A DNA stretch of 64,000 nucleotides, taken from assembly GCF_004785665.1 (NCBI RefSeq), contig NZ_SRPJ01000001.1, positions 868,001 to 932,000 on the forward strand, in the 5' to 3' direction. Origin of the DNA: Staphylococcus pragensis (GTDB lineage Bacteria > Bacillota > Bacilli > Staphylococcales > Staphylococcaceae). Both the position numbers and the translations under genes were made by a program. Below are positions 20,976 through 31,155 of this stretch, piece after piece (the first letter of the stretch is position 1; every line of letters begins with the position of its first letter). The notes below the pieces were generated by a model. That model searched no databases, was not told the origin of the DNA, and saw only the letters and a program-made list of their open reading frames with translations.

Positions 20976-21728
20976 CTATTCATTAAGTCGTTTTAATTGA
21001 TTAATAAGTTTTTGACTTTTGAAATACATACCTGCGTATTCTCTATATAGCATAATAAGTAAGTCTGACATTTCATCTAAAATATCTTGATTAATATTGA
21101 AATGATTCATTTTATTGATTGGTAATTTTTGAAGAATATCTAATAAATAAAATGTTTTATTTGAAATACGCAAAGCATGAGGATCTTGTGGCAGTTCTTT
21201 TTCAGTAATTGTGCCATCAAATCTAAAGCTATATGCCACGAGTTGAGATTGGTCTGTATCTCCAGAAATTGCTGAATGGTCGAAGAAAGCTGTGAAACCG
21301 AATCGACTCATACATTTTAATAACACTATGATTGACATTAATTGAGCAGAATCACCTTTGGCTATTTTTTCTAATACAAAATGCAATAATTGATAATGAT
21401 ATGGCGATACCTCATCTTGCTCCATCGAACGATCAATTGTTTCAGCACAAAGTGTGGCGTAACTACTATTAAAAATATCTAAACGTAAATCATAATATTG
21501 GTTAATAACATCAATTGAAGATAACGTCCCCATGCCACGCCATTTATTATAAATAAATAAGCCATACACAAATAATTGCGTATGGGCTTGTAGGCCAGTT
21601 CTTGATTTTTTAGCACGTCTAACCATTAAAGGAATTTTAGCACCATATTCATTTAAAATAGTGATAATTTTATCAGATTCACCATAGTCAACTGATTTAA
21701 TAATAATCCCTTTTTGTCTTTCGAGCAT
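20976..21728 (-). CDS. recO: DNA repair protein RecO
   Basis: A 250-residue recombination mediator that helps load RecA on SSB-coated DNA in the RecFOR pathway. The N-terminal OB fold starts [16 protein letters not shown], and the C-terminal helical region contains [13 protein letters not shown]. The zinc-finger cysteines of some RecO proteins are not evident. The frame is open to 21746 via TTG and GTG, but GGTGA lies 7 bases before the ATG at 21728. It is the last gene of the phoH-ybeY-dgkA-cdd-era-recO operon. Confidence 0.9.
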   Translation of the reverse strand: MLERQKGIIIKSVDYGESDKIITILNEYGAKIPLMVRRAKKSRTGLQAHTQLFVYGLFIYNKWRGMGTLSSIDVINQYYDLRLDIFNSSYATLCAETIDRSMEQDEVSPYHYQLLHFVLEKIAKGDSAQLMSIIVLLKCMSRFGFTAFFDHSAISGDTDQSQLVAYSFRFDGTITEKELPQDPHALRISNKTFYLLDILQKLPINKMNHFNINQDILDEMSDLLIMLYREYAGMYFKSQKLINQLKRLNE

Positions 21729-21758
21729 TTTTTTCACCGGCCTCAAATCTTACTTATT

Positions 21759-22658
21759 TTAATCTTGGTCTTCAATATAACCCATTTGACGAATGAAATT
21801 AACTTTATTACGCCAATCTTTTTGAACTTTAACCCAAAGTTCTAAATATACTTTAGAGCCAAGTAACATCTCAATATCTTGTCGAGCGCGTTTACCGACT
21901 TCCTTGAGTTTTTTACCACCTTTACCTATTACAATTCCTTTTTGAGAATCACGTTCTACATAAATTGTCGCTTCAACCCTAACACGGTCTTCGCTTTCTT
22001 TAATCATTCTATCTACATTTACACCAATAGCATGTGGAATTTCTTCACTAGTTAGGTGCAAGATTTTTTCACGAATGATCTCACTTACTACAAATTGTTC
22101 TGGGTGGTCAGAAATTTGATCATCTGGATAATACTTTGGCCCTTCAGGTAAGTAAGTTTTTAAAACATCAATGAAATGATCAACGTTTAACCCTTCTAGC
22201 GCTGAAATTGGCACGATTTCTGTAAAATCCATATATTCCTTGTACTGCTCGATTCTTGGCATTAACGCATCTGGATGGACTAAATCTATTTTATTTAGTA
22301 CTAAAAATACTGGCGTTTTCACGTTTTTTAGCATTTCCATAATGTATTCATCGCCGCGTCCAATTTCTTCATTAACATTTACCATGAACATAATAGCATC
22401 AATTTCTGAAAGCGTATTTTTAGCAACACGCATCATGTAATCACCTAATTTATGCTTAGGTTTATGGATGCCTGGTGTATCTAAAAAGATGATTTGTGCG
22501 TCATCTCTTGTCATGACACCTTGAATTTTATTACGAGTTGTTTGGGCTTTATCGGACATGATTGCAATTTTATGTCCAATTACTCTGTTCATAAATGTTG
22601 ATTTACCAACATTCGGTCTTCCTATAATAGAAACAAATCCTGACTTATGTTCTGTCAT
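21759..22658 (-). CDS. era: GTPase Era
   Basis: A 299-residue GTPase needed for maturation of 16S rRNA and 30S assembly. G1 is GRPNVGKS at 13-20, G3 is DTPGI, and G4 is NKIDL. The C-terminal KH domain contains the [13 protein letters not shown] core near residue 243 that binds the 3' end of 16S rRNA. It sits directly after cdd with no gap and is followed by recO 30 bases later. Confidence 0.95.
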   Translation of the reverse strand: MTEHKSGFVSIIGRPNVGKSTFMNRVIGHKIAIMSDKAQTTRNKIQGVMTRDDAQIIFLDTPGIHKPKHKLGDYMMRVAKNTLSEIDAIMFMVNVNEEIGRGDEYIMEMLKNVKTPVFLVLNKIDLVHPDALMPRIEQYKEYMDFTEIVPISALEGLNVDHFIDVLKTYLPEGPKYYPDDQISDHPEQFVVSEIIREKILHLTSEEIPHAIGVNVDRMIKESEDRVRVEATIYVERDSQKGIVIGKGGKKLKEVGKRARQDIEMLLGSKVYLELWVKVQKDWRNKVNFIRQMGYIEDQD

Positions 22659-23063
22659 TTATTCTAAATCCTTTCCTGAGAAGCCATGAGGTAATAATTC
22701 TGCTACCGTTGACTCTAATAATTCTCCTTTGTGATTTGTCATATAAACTGGCATATCATCATCACACAATTCTTTTAATACTTGTCTGCAAGTGCCACAT
22801 GGTGATGAAGGTTTGTCTGCATCAACCGTGACAGTGATAGATTCAAAATCCCCTGGTCTATAGCCTTCTGCAATTGCTGCGACTAGGCTTGATCTTTCGG
22901 CACAAATAGTTGAAGGATATGCTGCATTTTCCACATTAGCGCCATAAAATGTGCGACCATCTTTCGCTTTTAAATAGGCTCCGACTTTGAATTTACTATA
23001 TGGTGCATATGCACGTTTTTGTGCTTCTCTTGCTTCTTGAAAATAATGCGATTGATAACTCAT
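22659..23063 (-). CDS. cdd: Cytidine deaminase
   Basis: A 134-residue homotetramer-type cytidine deaminase of pyrimidine salvage, converting cytidine and deoxycytidine to uridine forms. The zinc site is C54-A-E56 with C89 and C92 (PCGTC). The catalytic proton shuttle is E56. It lies between dgkA and era, the usual order in Bacillales. Confidence 0.95.
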   Translation of the reverse strand: MSYQSHYFQEAREAQKRAYAPYSKFKVGAYLKAKDGRTFYGANVENAAYPSTICAERSSLVAAIAEGYRPGDFESITVTVDADKPSSPCGTCRQVLKELCDDDMPVYMTNHKGELLESTVAELLPHGFSGKDLE

Positions 23064-23084
23064 TTACCTCATCCCCTTTTCCAC

Positions 23085-23432
23085 TTAAAAAATATGTGGA
23101 ATAAAAATAATTAATCCAATAATCAATGCGAAGATAGAAACTAACATCACACTGAATGCTGCAATATCTTTCGCTTGTTTAGCAAGCTCATGATAATCCA
23201 TTGTTACTAAATCGACCACGCACTCAATTGCAGTATTAACTGCTTCTAAAGTAAGTACTAAAACGATTGCTAGTATAATAAACATCCATTCAAACCGGTT
23301 TAAATGAAATACGAATCCTAAAACGATTACAATAAGCGCAACAATCATGTGCAATAAGTAATTATGATCTTTAATAAGAAGCGTTTTAAAACCATCAAAA
23401 GTGTATTTAAATCTATTTATAAATTTATTAAT
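23085..23432 (-). CDS. dgkA: Undecaprenol/diacylglycerol kinase DgkA, probable non-canonical start
   Basis: A small membrane kinase with three membrane segments that recycles undecaprenol to undecaprenyl phosphate in Gram-positive bacteria. The catalytic region EAVNTAIE is intact. The first canonical start (TTG at 23354) would give 89 residues and remove the N-terminal amphipathic helix. The frame upstream stays open and encodes [20 protein letters not shown], which matches the family N-terminus. The only start-like codons there are ATT at 23432, which overlaps the ybeY stop, and ATA at 23420. ATT gives 115 residues, the family length. No clear Shine-Dalgarno is seen, so coupling to ybeY is likely. 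Confidence 0.7.
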   Translation of the reverse strand: MNKFINRFKYTFDGFKTLLIKDHNYLLHMIVALIVIVLGFVFHLNRFEWMFIILAIVLVLTLEAVNTAIECVVDLVTMDYHELAKQAKDIAAFSVMLVSIFALIIGLIIFIPHIF

Positions 23433-23889
23433 ATCTAGTCAATCCATATGCATTTAATATTGTATCTTGACGGCCAAACATTTCTTTTTCATCTTCTTCA
23501 TTCATGTGATCATAACCTAATAAATGTAAAAATCCGTGTAATGCTAAGAAACCAAGTTCACGTTCAAACGAATGTCCATAACTATCAGCTTGTTCTTGAG
23601 CAACATCAGTACAAATAATAATGTCACCTAATACACGTGGAATGTCCATACCTGAAATTTCAGGTTCATCTTCTTCAAGTGCAAATGAAATTACATCTGT
23701 AACTTTATCTTTATCACGATAAGTTTTGTTAATATTTTGGATTTCATCTTTATCTACAAAAGTAACTGAAAGTTCAGCTTCTTCTTGGATATTTTCTTGA
23801 TCTTTTGCAAAATTGAGTAAGTCATCAATTTGTTGATACCAATCCTCTTTGACAAGTCCAGTGTGATCATTGAAATCAATTGTAAACAT
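23428..23889 (-). CDS. ybeY: Endoribonuclease YbeY
   Basis: A 153-residue metal-dependent RNase for 16S rRNA 3'-end maturation and ribosome quality control. The zinc motif [11 protein letters not shown] gives ligands H118, H122 and H128. It follows phoH directly and overlaps the probable start of dgkA. Confidence 0.95.
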   Translation of the reverse strand: MFTIDFNDHTGLVKEDWYQQIDDLLNFAKDQENIQEEAELSVTFVDKDEIQNINKTYRDKDKVTDVISFALEEDEPEISGMDIPRVLGDIIICTDVAQEQADSYGHSFERELGFLALHGFLHLLGYDHMNEEDEKEMFGRQDTILNAYGLTRY

Positions 23890-24837
23890 TTAAAGGTCTC
23901 CTTCGTATCGATCAATAATTTTACTTACTAATGGATGTCTTACTACATCACTTTGATCTAATTGCATAATATTAATGCCCTTCACACCATGTAGTTTTTT
24001 AACTGCTTCTTTTAACCCACTTTTGACGCCTTTTGGCAAGTCGATTTGCGTCTGGTCGCCTGTGACAACCATTTTTGAACCGAAGCCTAATCGAGTTAAG
24101 AACATCTTCATTTGAGCGTGAGTAGTGTTTTGAGCTTCATCGAGAATGACAAACGCATCATCTAATGTTCGTCCACGCATGTATGCTAAAGGCGCAATTT
24201 CTATTGTGCCGCGCTCAATGAAACGAGCAGTTTGTTCTCTTCCTAGCACAGTATTTAAACCATCATATAAAGGTCTTAAATAAGGATCAACTTTTTCTTT
24301 TAAATCGCCTGGTAAGAAGCCTAAAGATTCTCCAGCTTCAACTGCAGGTCGTGTTAGCACAATACGTTTAACATTACCTTTTCTTAATTGTTTAGCTGCA
24401 TAAACAACTGCTAAAAAGGTTTTACCTGTACCTGCTGGACCGATACCAAATACTAAGTCATTACGTTTCATTGCGTTGATATATAATCTTTGACCCATTG
24501 TTTTGGCACGAATCGTCTTACCGAATGCATCTTTAGTAATTTCTTCATCATATAAATCTAGTAAGTGTTGAATTGTATCATTTTGTGCCATTTTAATAGC
24601 AGCTTCAACATCTTTAAGTGTAATTGAGTTTCCCAATTCAATTACTTTTAATAAATTTTTTAGAACTAATTCTGCTTTTTCAACATGCTCTAATACCTGA
24701 CCTTTTACTGCAATTTCTTGTCCACGAGCATGTATCACGACATCAAACGCTTCCTCAATAGCTTTTAAATGTTCATCATTATTACCTATTAAAGCTTGAG
24801 AATGATTAATATCGTCTATTTGAATTATTCCTGGCAT
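23890..24837 (-). CDS. phoH: PhoH-family P-loop ATPase
   Basis: A 315-residue PhoH-like ATPase. Walker A GPAGTGKT is at 133-140 and Walker B is in AFVILDEAQN near 232. An N-terminal KH-like region of about 100 residues precedes it. The role is thought to be in RNA metabolism with YbeY, its constant neighbour. The frame is open to 24855, but AAGGAG lies 7 bases before the ATG at 24837. It is the first gene of the operon down to recO. A TATAAT at 24899-24894 may be its -10, with no clear -35. Confidence 0.92.
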   Translation of the reverse strand: MPGIIQIDDINHSQALIGNNDEHLKAIEEAFDVVIHARGQEIAVKGQVLEHVEKAELVLKNLLKVIELGNSITLKDVEAAIKMAQNDTIQHLLDLYDEEITKDAFGKTIRAKTMGQRLYINAMKRNDLVFGIGPAGTGKTFLAVVYAAKQLRKGNVKRIVLTRPAVEAGESLGFLPGDLKEKVDPYLRPLYDGLNTVLGREQTARFIERGTIEIAPLAYMRGRTLDDAFVILDEAQNTTHAQMKMFLTRLGFGSKMVVTGDQTQIDLPKGVKSGLKEAVKKLHGVKGINIMQLDQSDVVRHPLVSKIIDRYEGDL

Positions 24838-25122
24838 AAAAGCGCTCCTTTTCACAAATACAATATGTTTAGTAATTTAAATTGATAATATTAATTATAA
24901 CGCTAATTGTCTTTTAAAATGTATTATAAAACTTAACGAATTTCTAAATAGTTACTTACAGTAATACTATCTTTCATATAAATTTTACTAAACAATGTTA
25001 AAGGATACAAATGTAATAGGCTTTGTTCATGGTAGAATATTACTTAATTTTAGTATTAATAATATGATGAACTTTAATATGTGCATTTTATCTTTTTAAT
25101 TATTTATCTGCACTACAAAAAT
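24838..25122. other. Intergenic region before phoH
   Basis: This gap of almost 300 bases carries the phoH ribosome-binding site and a possible -10 (TATAAT, 24899-24894, minus strand). The rest is AT-rich. A 34-codon plus-strand frame at 24995-25099 has no ribosome-binding site and was not accepted. Confidence 0.5.
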
Positions 25123-25179
25123 AAAAAAAGAGCAGAACAGAAATCAATGTTAGTTTCAGAGATTTCATAGTTCTGCTCT
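25123..25179 (-). repeat. Type A intergenic hairpin element, copy 3 (terminator of nfeD-floA operon)
   Basis: AGAGCAGAAC (25129-25138) pairs perfectly with GTTCTGCTCT (25170-25179). The inner arms carry AGAAATC and GATTTC as in copy 2. On the minus strand it ends in seven T, just after the last gene of the floA operon. The second stem of copies 1 and 2 is missing. Confidence 0.75.
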
Positions 25180-25197
25180 AGTGAAGTTGAACGTTAA

Positions 25198-25911
25198 TTA
25201 CAATTGCTTAGGTTTTTCCAGTATTTCTTGCCAAATCAGCCCATTAACTATTTGATCTTTATCAAATTGCAAACTTTGATGAGTCATATCTTGTTCAATA
25301 GACCTACTATTAAGCAATTGTTTTAGTCGATAACGTTTTGTTCGTTCAGATAAATTTTTATCTTCAATAATAGCACGTGCTTTACTTTCGATTCGAGACA
25401 GTTGTTTTTCTTTTTCTCGATCAATTTCAGAACGGACATTGAACAAACTATCAGCTAATTCTTGTTCTAATTTTTCTTGTAATTTTTGACGTTCCTCATT
25501 AGCACGTCGACCTGGATTTTCATTTTTTTGTTGTTCAGCTTGTTGCATTTCAACTTTGCGACGAGATTGTCTTTGTGTGCGTTCAATTTCTTCTGGTTGT
25601 TGTTCTTTATAAATTTCTTTTTCAAGTTGATTATCATGATAAACCTTTTTCTGATTGTCTCGTGAACTTTTTCGAGATGTATCAGAGCGCTTAGGTTCAT
25701 TTGATTCATCAGACAAGCTCTCTTCAAATTCATTAAAAGCTTCTTCTAGTTGTTCGAAAAAACCTTTTTTACGTTCGGGCTTTTGAGTAGGTCCCCCGCC
25801 TTTTCTTTGAGGGGGAAGTTGATTACGACGCTCTTCATGACTTTTATCACGCACAGCACTTATAATTGAGATAATAACAGATATCACAAATATGAGAATA
25901 CCTATATTCAT
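25198..25911 (-). CDS. Uncharacterised membrane-anchored, highly charged protein of the floA operon
   Basis: A 237-residue protein with one N-terminal membrane segment (about residues 2-20) and then an almost wholly hydrophilic body. It is rich in Lys, Arg, Glu and Gln, with a basic PPQRKGGGPTQKPERKKG stretch and predicted coiled-coil runs at about 110-190. I do not recognise a domain. It follows floA by 18 bases as the third gene of the nfeD-floA operon, so a role at FloA membrane domains is possible. The start is the only ATG near an AGGGG site. Confidence 0.65.
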   Translation of the reverse strand: MNIGILIFVISVIISIISAVRDKSHEERRNQLPPQRKGGGPTQKPERKKGFFEQLEEAFNEFEESLSDESNEPKRSDTSRKSSRDNQKKVYHDNQLEKEIYKEQQPEEIERTQRQSRRKVEMQQAEQQKNENPGRRANEERQKLQEKLEQELADSLFNVRSEIDREKEKQLSRIESKARAIIEDKNLSERTKRYRLKQLLNSRSIEQDMTHQSLQFDKDQIVNGLIWQEILEKPKQL

Positions 25912-25929
25912 TTAATCACCCCTTAATAA

Positions 25930-26916
25930 TTACTTCGGTGATTCGTCTTCGTTTTGTTCAGTACGTTTGTTAATTGCGTTTCTCATGCCTGTATCTGCTT
26001 CTACGTTTTTCAAATTATAATAATCTTTAACGCCAATATTACCTTTACGTAAAGCTTCTGCCATAGCTAGAGGTACTTCTGATTCAGCTTCTACTACTTT
26101 AGCACGCATTTCTTGAACTCTTGCTTTCATTTCTTGTTCAGATGCTACTGCCATAGCACGACGTTCTTCGGCTTTAGCTTGGGCAATATTTTTATCTGCA
26201 AGTGCTTGTTCAGTTTGTAAGTCAGCTCCGATATTTTTACCGATATCTACGTCAGCGATATCAATAGAAAGAATTTCAAATGCAGTACCTGAATCTAATC
26301 CTTTACTTAATACAGTTTTAGAAATGTTGTCTGGGTTCTCAAGGACTTGAGTATGGTGCTCACTTGAACCAATTGTTGAAACGATACCTTCGCCAACACG
26401 TGCAATAATTGTTTCTTCTCCAGCACCACCGACTAAGCGTGAAATATTTGCACGTACTGTAATTCGAGCTTTGGCTTTAACTTCAATCCCATTCATAGCT
26501 ACCCCAGTAATAAATGGTGTTTCAATTACTTTAGGATTAACAGACATTTGAACGGCTTCTAATACATCACGACCAGCTAAGTCGATGGCTGCACCTCGTT
26601 CAAATGGTAAATTAATATCAGCACGTTGCGCAGCGATATTTGCATCAACGACTCTATCAACGTTACCACCTGCAAGGTAGTGAGACTCTAATTGGTTTGT
26701 AGTTAAATTTAATCCAGCTTTATGTGCCTTAATAAGTGGTCCAATTACTTTACGAGGAGATACACGACGTAATCGCATACCTACAAGTGTTCCGATTCCT
26801 ACTTTTACACCAGCTGCAATTGCAGATATCCAAAGTCCGATTGGCACAAATGAAAATAGCAATAATAAGGCTACTATAATGATGACAACAATGATGATAA
26901 GTCCAATACTAAACAT
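25930..26916 (-). CDS. floA: Flotillin-like protein FloA
   Basis: A 328-residue SPFH-type protein that marks functional membrane microdomains. One membrane hairpin segment is at about residues 4-28, then [14 protein letters not shown] and an SPFH-like domain. The [20 protein letters not shown] coiled coil is near residues 245-275. It matches staphylococcal FloA nearly end to end. It lies 12 bases after the NfeD-like gene; the NfeD-flotillin pair is a conserved module. Confidence 0.95.
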   Translation of the reverse strand: MFSIGLIIIVVIIIVALLLLFSFVPIGLWISAIAAGVKVGIGTLVGMRLRRVSPRKVIGPLIKAHKAGLNLTTNQLESHYLAGGNVDRVVDANIAAQRADINLPFERGAAIDLAGRDVLEAVQMSVNPKVIETPFITGVAMNGIEVKAKARITVRANISRLVGGAGEETIIARVGEGIVSTIGSSEHHTQVLENPDNISKTVLSKGLDSGTAFEILSIDIADVDIGKNIGADLQTEQALADKNIAQAKAEERRAMAVASEQEMKARVQEMRAKVVEAESEVPLAMAEALRKGNIGVKDYYNLKNVEADTGMRNAINKRTEQNEDESPK

Positions 26917-26928
26917 TAAATCGCTCCT

Positions 26929-27639
26929 TTATAAATGTTCTAATTCTCTTACAACAACTCTCGTACCTTCCACTTCAAGGATTTTAACTTCTTTATTTCT
27001 AAGAATAAAAGAGCCGTCAGACACAGCATCAATTCTTTCATTATTAACAGTGATAATTCCTGCTGGTCGTAAATCTGTAACGGTACGGGCTGTTTGTCCA
27101 ACTAAGTGAGAACGGTCATCGTGAGATCTATAACCTGCTTCAGCAGATGTGGAGTCTTTTAATACAACTTTATCTAAAAATGGAATTTTTCTCTTAAGTA
27201 TTTTCACTAATATCACCCACTCAATGATAGATAAGATTAAGGCAATTACTACGTTTAGTAGCATAAGCAAAATATTGTCGCCAAGCATTATAATACTTAA
27301 CACTATTAATGTAATACCTATAATCCCAATAATGGCACCTACCACGAATAACTCTATAATTACTAATATCGTACCTATGAAAAATAGCAATACGGAGATT
27401 AAGTTAACATCTCCACTAATAAGAAAGCCTAAAAATAAAATTAATAATGCTAGAGATGCAATGACCCCCGCTAGATTAAATCTTTTAGAATAAAGTTGGT
27501 ATAAAAAGCCTAGAAAAATGATACAAGTTAATATTAAAGAGATAATTGGATGAGTCAATGTGTTAGATAAATCTTCCATCCAAGCATTATTAGATAAAGC
27601 CGAATTAAAACCTATATGTATTACGTTAGAATAAGCCAC
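26929..27639 (-). CDS. NfeD-family membrane protein (YqeZ type, short form)
   Basis: A 236-residue protein with four or five membrane segments (about residues 25-150) followed by a C-terminal OB-fold domain ending VLEVEGTRVVVREL-like. This is the membrane plus OB part of NfeD proteins, without the ClpP-like protease domain of long forms. The start is GTG at 27639, 5 bases after GAGGTGA; the frame is open to 27672 without a site. It is the first gene of the operon with floA. Confidence 0.85.
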   Translation of the reverse strand: MAYSNVIHIGFNSALSNNAWMEDLSNTLTHPIISLILTCIIFLGFLYQLYSKRFNLAGVIASLALLILFLGFLISGDVNLISVLLFFIGTILVIIELFVVGAIIGIIGITLIVLSIIMLGDNILLMLLNVVIALILSIIEWVILVKILKRKIPFLDKVVLKDSTSAEAGYRSHDDRSHLVGQTARTVTDLRPAGIITVNNERIDAVSDGSFILRNKEVKILEVEGTRVVVRELEHL

Positions 27640-27715
27640 AATTTCACCTCGCTCTCGTCTATGATTATACATGAATATATTTATATATTATAGTGCTAGC
27701 CTATAACTATAAGAA

Positions 27716-27751
27716 TAAAAAAACTCCCGATTAGCAAAGACTAATCGAGAG
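27716..27751 (-). terminator. Intrinsic terminator of rpsU
   Basis: CTCCCGATTAG (27724-27734) pairs with CTAATCGAGAG (27741-27751), with a 6-base loop and one mismatch, followed by eight T on the minus strand. It separates rpsU from the nfeD-floA operon. Confidence 0.88.
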
Positions 27752-27799
27752 CATATATATAATTAACATTCGTGTTGAGGGAGTCAACAGAGCTATTAA

Positions 27800-27976
27800 T
27801 TATTTGAATTTACGTTTACGTGCAGCTTCTGATTTCTTTTTACGTTTTACGCTTGGTTTTTCGTAAAATTCACGTTTACGTACTTCTTGGATAGTACCAC
27901 TTTTAGATACTGAACGTTTGAATCGACGTAATGCATCTTCAAGTGATTCGTTTTTACGTACTACTGTTTTAGACAT
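27800..27976 (-). CDS. rpsU: 30S ribosomal protein S21
   Basis: A 58-residue basic protein, starting [20 protein letters not shown] and ending in a Lys/Arg-rich tail, clearly S21. The frame is open to 28024, but GGAGGGAGGG lies 8 bases before the ATG at 27976. It has its own strong promoter (28053-28081) and terminator, while it may also receive read-through from the heat-shock operon upstream. Confidence 0.96.
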
Positions 27977-28052
27977 CTGTATTTCCCTCCCTCCAAATAT
28001 CAACGGAACTTTAAAGTCATTCATCGCATAGCAAATTAACTATGCTTTCATT

Positions 28053-28081
28053 AGTATAATATATGAAATAATTATGGTCAA
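28053..28081 (-). promoter_or_regulatory. Strong promoter of rpsU with 5'-terminal hairpin
   Basis: TTGACC (28081-28076), 17 bases, TATACT (28058-28053), each five of six to consensus. The transcript would start near 28046. Its first bases form a 6-bp hairpin, CTATGC/GCATAG (28040-28045 with 28026-28031), a common way to protect an mRNA 5' end. Confidence 0.75.
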
Positions 28082-28107
28082 TTGCAAATCTTTATAATTT
28101 TTAAAAA

Positions 28108-29454
28108 TTATAATAGTACAGCATCTTCTGATTTATTAGTAGCGTGATCTACTACTCTAATAGCACTACCAAGGTTAATTGGATAATCAGCTTTATTTAT
28201 TTTAACTTTAACAATTTCGCCAATTAATGATTCATCGCCTTCAAATTCCACTTTCATATAATTATCAGCATAACCAACTAAAGTACCTTCAGTTTCTCCA
28301 GTTTCTTCTGGAATAACTTCTAAGACTTCATCTTCGAATTTAGATGCATACTCTTTTGCAAGTTGATCACTTAAAGCGATTAATTTATGCACACGCTCGT
28401 TTTTAATACTTTCATCGATTTGATTATCCATACGTGCTGCAGGTGTACCAATTCTTGGTGAATATGGGAAGACGTGAAGTTCAGAGAATTTATGTTTAAC
28501 AATAAAATCATATGTTTCTTGGAATTCTTCTTCTGTTTCTCCAGGGAAACCAACGATAACATCACTTGTTACAGCTAAATCTGGAAGAGCATCATGTAAC
28601 TTCGTTAATCTTTCAGAGAAGTGTTCCATTGTATATTTACGTCTCATACGTTTTAAGACTGTATCTGAACCAGATTGAAGTGGTACATGTAAATGTCTTA
28701 CCACTTTATTACTTTGTTTCAATACGCCAATTACTTCGTCAGTTAATTGACTAGCTTCAATTGAAGAAATACGAATACGTTCTAAACCATCGATTTCTTC
28801 TAAGTCTCTTAACAATTGCGCTAAATTGTAATTTTTTAAGTCTTGACCGTAACCACCAGTATGAATACCTGTAAGTACAATTTCTTTGTAACCAGCATTT
28901 ACTAGTTGAGTTGCTTGTTCAACCACTTTTTCAGGATCACGAGAACGCATTAAACCACGTGCCCATGGAATAATACAGAATGTACAGAAATTGTTACAGC
29001 CTTCTTGAATTTTTAGAGAAGCTCTTGTTCTATCTGTGAAATATGGCACATCTAATTCTTCGTATGTACGGTTCTTCATAATATTTCCAACACCGTTAAT
29101 AGGTTGACGTTCTTCACGGAATTGATCAATATATTCAAGTAACTTATGACGATCTTGCGTACCTACTACTACATCTACACCTGGAATTTCCATAATTTCT
29201 GCAGATGATGTTTGCGCATAACAACCTGTGACGCATACAACAGCCTCAGGATTTTGACGAATTGCTCTTCTAATTATTTGTCTACTCTTTTTATCTCCTG
29301 TATTTGTTACAGTACAAGTATTGATTACGAACACATCCGCATTTGTTTCAAAATCGACTCTATCGTAATCTGCTTCTTTAAATAGTTGCCAAATTGCTTC
29401 GGTTTCATAGTGATTCACTTTACAACCTAAAGTGTGAAACGCTACTGTTGACAT
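28108..29454 (-). CDS. mtaB: tRNA methylthiotransferase MtaB
   Basis: A 448-residue radical-SAM enzyme that converts t6A37 to ms2t6A37 in tRNA. The N-terminal UPF0004 domain supplies the first cluster cysteines (TLGCKVN, INTCTVT, VTGCYAQ). The radical-SAM motif CNNFCTFCIIPWARG is near residue 150. A C-terminal TRAM domain ends the protein. The ATG at 29454 follows GGGGTGA; this overlaps the rsmE stop, so they are coupled. It closes the hrcA-dnaK operon before rpsU. Confidence 0.93.
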   Translation of the reverse strand: MSTVAFHTLGCKVNHYETEAIWQLFKEADYDRVDFETNADVFVINTCTVTNTGDKKSRQIIRRAIRQNPEAVVCVTGCYAQTSSAEIMEIPGVDVVVGTQDRHKLLEYIDQFREERQPINGVGNIMKNRTYEELDVPYFTDRTRASLKIQEGCNNFCTFCIIPWARGLMRSRDPEKVVEQATQLVNAGYKEIVLTGIHTGGYGQDLKNYNLAQLLRDLEEIDGLERIRISSIEASQLTDEVIGVLKQSNKVVRHLHVPLQSGSDTVLKRMRRKYTMEHFSERLTKLHDALPDLAVTSDVIVGFPGETEEEFQETYDFIVKHKFSELHVFPYSPRIGTPAARMDNQIDESIKNERVHKLIALSDQLAKEYASKFEDEVLEVIPEETGETEGTLVGYADNYMKVEFEGDESLIGEIVKVKINKADYPINLGSAIRVVDHATNKSEDAVLL

Positions 29455-29459
29455 ATTAT

Positions 29460-30221
29460 TCACCCCATTAATTCTTTTTCGAAACTTATAGCACTTAATG
29501 CATATAGTGGCGCAGTTTCAGCCCGTAAAATTCTTGGTCCTAAACCTACAGTGGTTGCTACTTCACTAAATTTAGAAATTTCTTTCTCTGAAAAGCCACC
29601 TTCAGGTCCAAATATAAATAAAATGCGATCATTAGTCCTAAATTGTTTTAATTGTTCTTTAAAAAGACTAACTTCCCCACGTTTTGCTTCATCTTCATAT
29701 GCTAATAAAATATAGTCATAATGACTAATAGTATCATAAATTTCGTTTAAATTCGACTTGAATTTTATATCTGGGATGACTAAACGATAACTTTGTTCAG
29801 CAGCTTCTTTAATAATTTTTTGCCAACGATCTAATTTCTTTTGAACTTTATTTGCTTGCAATTTTACAACAGATCTATCCATTCCAACCGCTATAAAGTT
29901 TGAAGCACCCATCTCAGTACTTTTTTGTAATAGCCATTCATATTTATCTGCTTTAATAAGACCACTACAAATTGTCACATTCACAGGCAATTCAGTATTA
30001 ATATCTTGTTGTTCTAATAACTCAATTTCGATTTGATCTGGTTCAATATTACTGATTTGAGTTGTATAAACTTTTTTATCGTTGAAAGTAATAATAATCT
30101 TATCTCCAACAACATTTCTCATTACATTTGTAATATGATGAATATCTTCTTTACTCGTAATAAAAAAACGCTGATTTTCATCAGCGTTTTGATTAATAAA
30201 GTACCTTTGCAACTTAGTCAC
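29460..30221 (-). CDS. rsmE: 16S rRNA (uracil-1498-N3) methyltransferase
   Basis: A 253-residue SPOUT-class methyltransferase acting on U1498 of 16S rRNA. An N-terminal PUA-like region is followed by the knotted domain with [13 protein letters not shown] near residue 205 and [12 protein letters not shown] near 225. The frame starts at GTG (30221) inside the 3' end of prmA; a TTG three codons later is an alternative start. It lies in the heat-shock operon between prmA and mtaB. Confidence 0.92.
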   Translation of the reverse strand: MTKLQRYFINQNADENQRFFITSKEDIHHITNVMRNVVGDKIIITFNDKKVYTTQISNIEPDQIEIELLEQQDINTELPVNVTICSGLIKADKYEWLLQKSTEMGASNFIAVGMDRSVVKLQANKVQKKLDRWQKIIKEAAEQSYRLVIPDIKFKSNLNEIYDTISHYDYILLAYEDEAKRGEVSLFKEQLKQFRTNDRILFIFGPEGGFSEKEISKFSEVATTVGLGPRILRAETAPLYALSAISFEKELMG

Positions 30222-31152
30222 TCACTTTCTGGCCAACGATACAAACCCAACCGTTGTCATGATTGATTGATACTATATTGAAACCTACACGCTTCATATG
30301 AGACAAAATGTCTTCATGTTTTTCCTCAATAATACCCGAAGTAATAAAATAACCTTCTTCATTTAGAGTATTATAAGCATCTTCAATCATTTCATCAATA
30401 ATGTGAGCTAAAATATTTGCAATTACAATATCAAATTTTTCAGTTTCATCTTGTAATAAGTTGCCTGGAACAGCTTCAATTGCATCTTCACAATGGTTTT
30501 TCTTAAAGTTTTCTTTAGCTACATTGACAGCCATTTCATCGATATCTAGTGCTTTGATTCTTTTAACACCAATAAGATGACTAGCAATACTTAAAATACC
30601 AGAACCTGTACCCACATCTATCACTGAATTAGATGGAGATACATATGTTTCAATCGCTTTTAAGCACATGCTTGTAGTTGGATGATCGCCTGTACCAAAC
30701 GCCATTCCAGGATCTAATTCAATACATAATTCATCATTTGATTCCTTATTATATTGTTCCCAACTAGGTACAATAGTAAATCTTTCTGAAGCTCTGAAAG
30801 GATGGAAATAGTTTTTCCACTCATTCGCCCAATCTACTTCAGCTATCGTTTTTTCAGAAAAAAGAACTGAATCTTTATCGATATCTTCAAGAGCTAAAAT
30901 GTCATTATAAATCTTGTCTTTTAAATCTTGAGTGTATTTAATTTCATTAAAATAAGCTTTTAATCTTACACCATATTCAGGATAATCTTCTTTTTTTAGT
31001 TCGTAGATTTCACCGAACTTATCGGCTGGTTGATTAATTAAGTCATCAGAATCTTCTATTACTACGCCATTCGACCCATAGTTCTCTAAAATATCTGTAA
31101 CTAAATATTCAACGTCATGACTAACTACAACTGAAAGTTCTGTCCAGTTCAT
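30214..31152 (-). CDS. prmA: Ribosomal protein L11 methyltransferase
   Basis: A 312-residue SAM-dependent methyltransferase that modifies ribosomal protein L11. The N-terminal substrate-binding domain is followed by the catalytic domain with [14 protein letters not shown] near residue 168 and [14 protein letters not shown] near 193. It lies 3 bases after dnaJ, its standard position in Bacillales. The 3' end overlaps rsmE. Confidence 0.95.
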   Translation of the reverse strand: MNWTELSVVVSHDVEYLVTDILENYGSNGVVIEDSDDLINQPADKFGEIYELKKEDYPEYGVRLKAYFNEIKYTQDLKDKIYNDILALEDIDKDSVLFSEKTIAEVDWANEWKNYFHPFRASERFTIVPSWEQYNKESNDELCIELDPGMAFGTGDHPTTSMCLKAIETYVSPSNSVIDVGTGSGILSIASHLIGVKRIKALDIDEMAVNVAKENFKKNHCEDAIEAVPGNLLQDETEKFDIVIANILAHIIDEMIEDAYNTLNEEGYFITSGIIEEKHEDILSHMKRVGFNIVSINHDNGWVCIVGQKVSD

Positions 31153-31155
31153 TAT

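Noticed and set aside
24995..25099. A 34-codon plus-strand open frame between phoH and the floA operon.
   Set aside because: No Shine-Dalgarno before its ATG, AT-driven composition and no recognisable motif; it lies in a promoter-bearing gap.
25467..25733. An 88-codon second frame inside the charged protein of the floA operon.
   Set aside because: Lys/Asn-rich reading of the same purine-rich strand; the other frame has the proper start, membrane segment and operon spacing.
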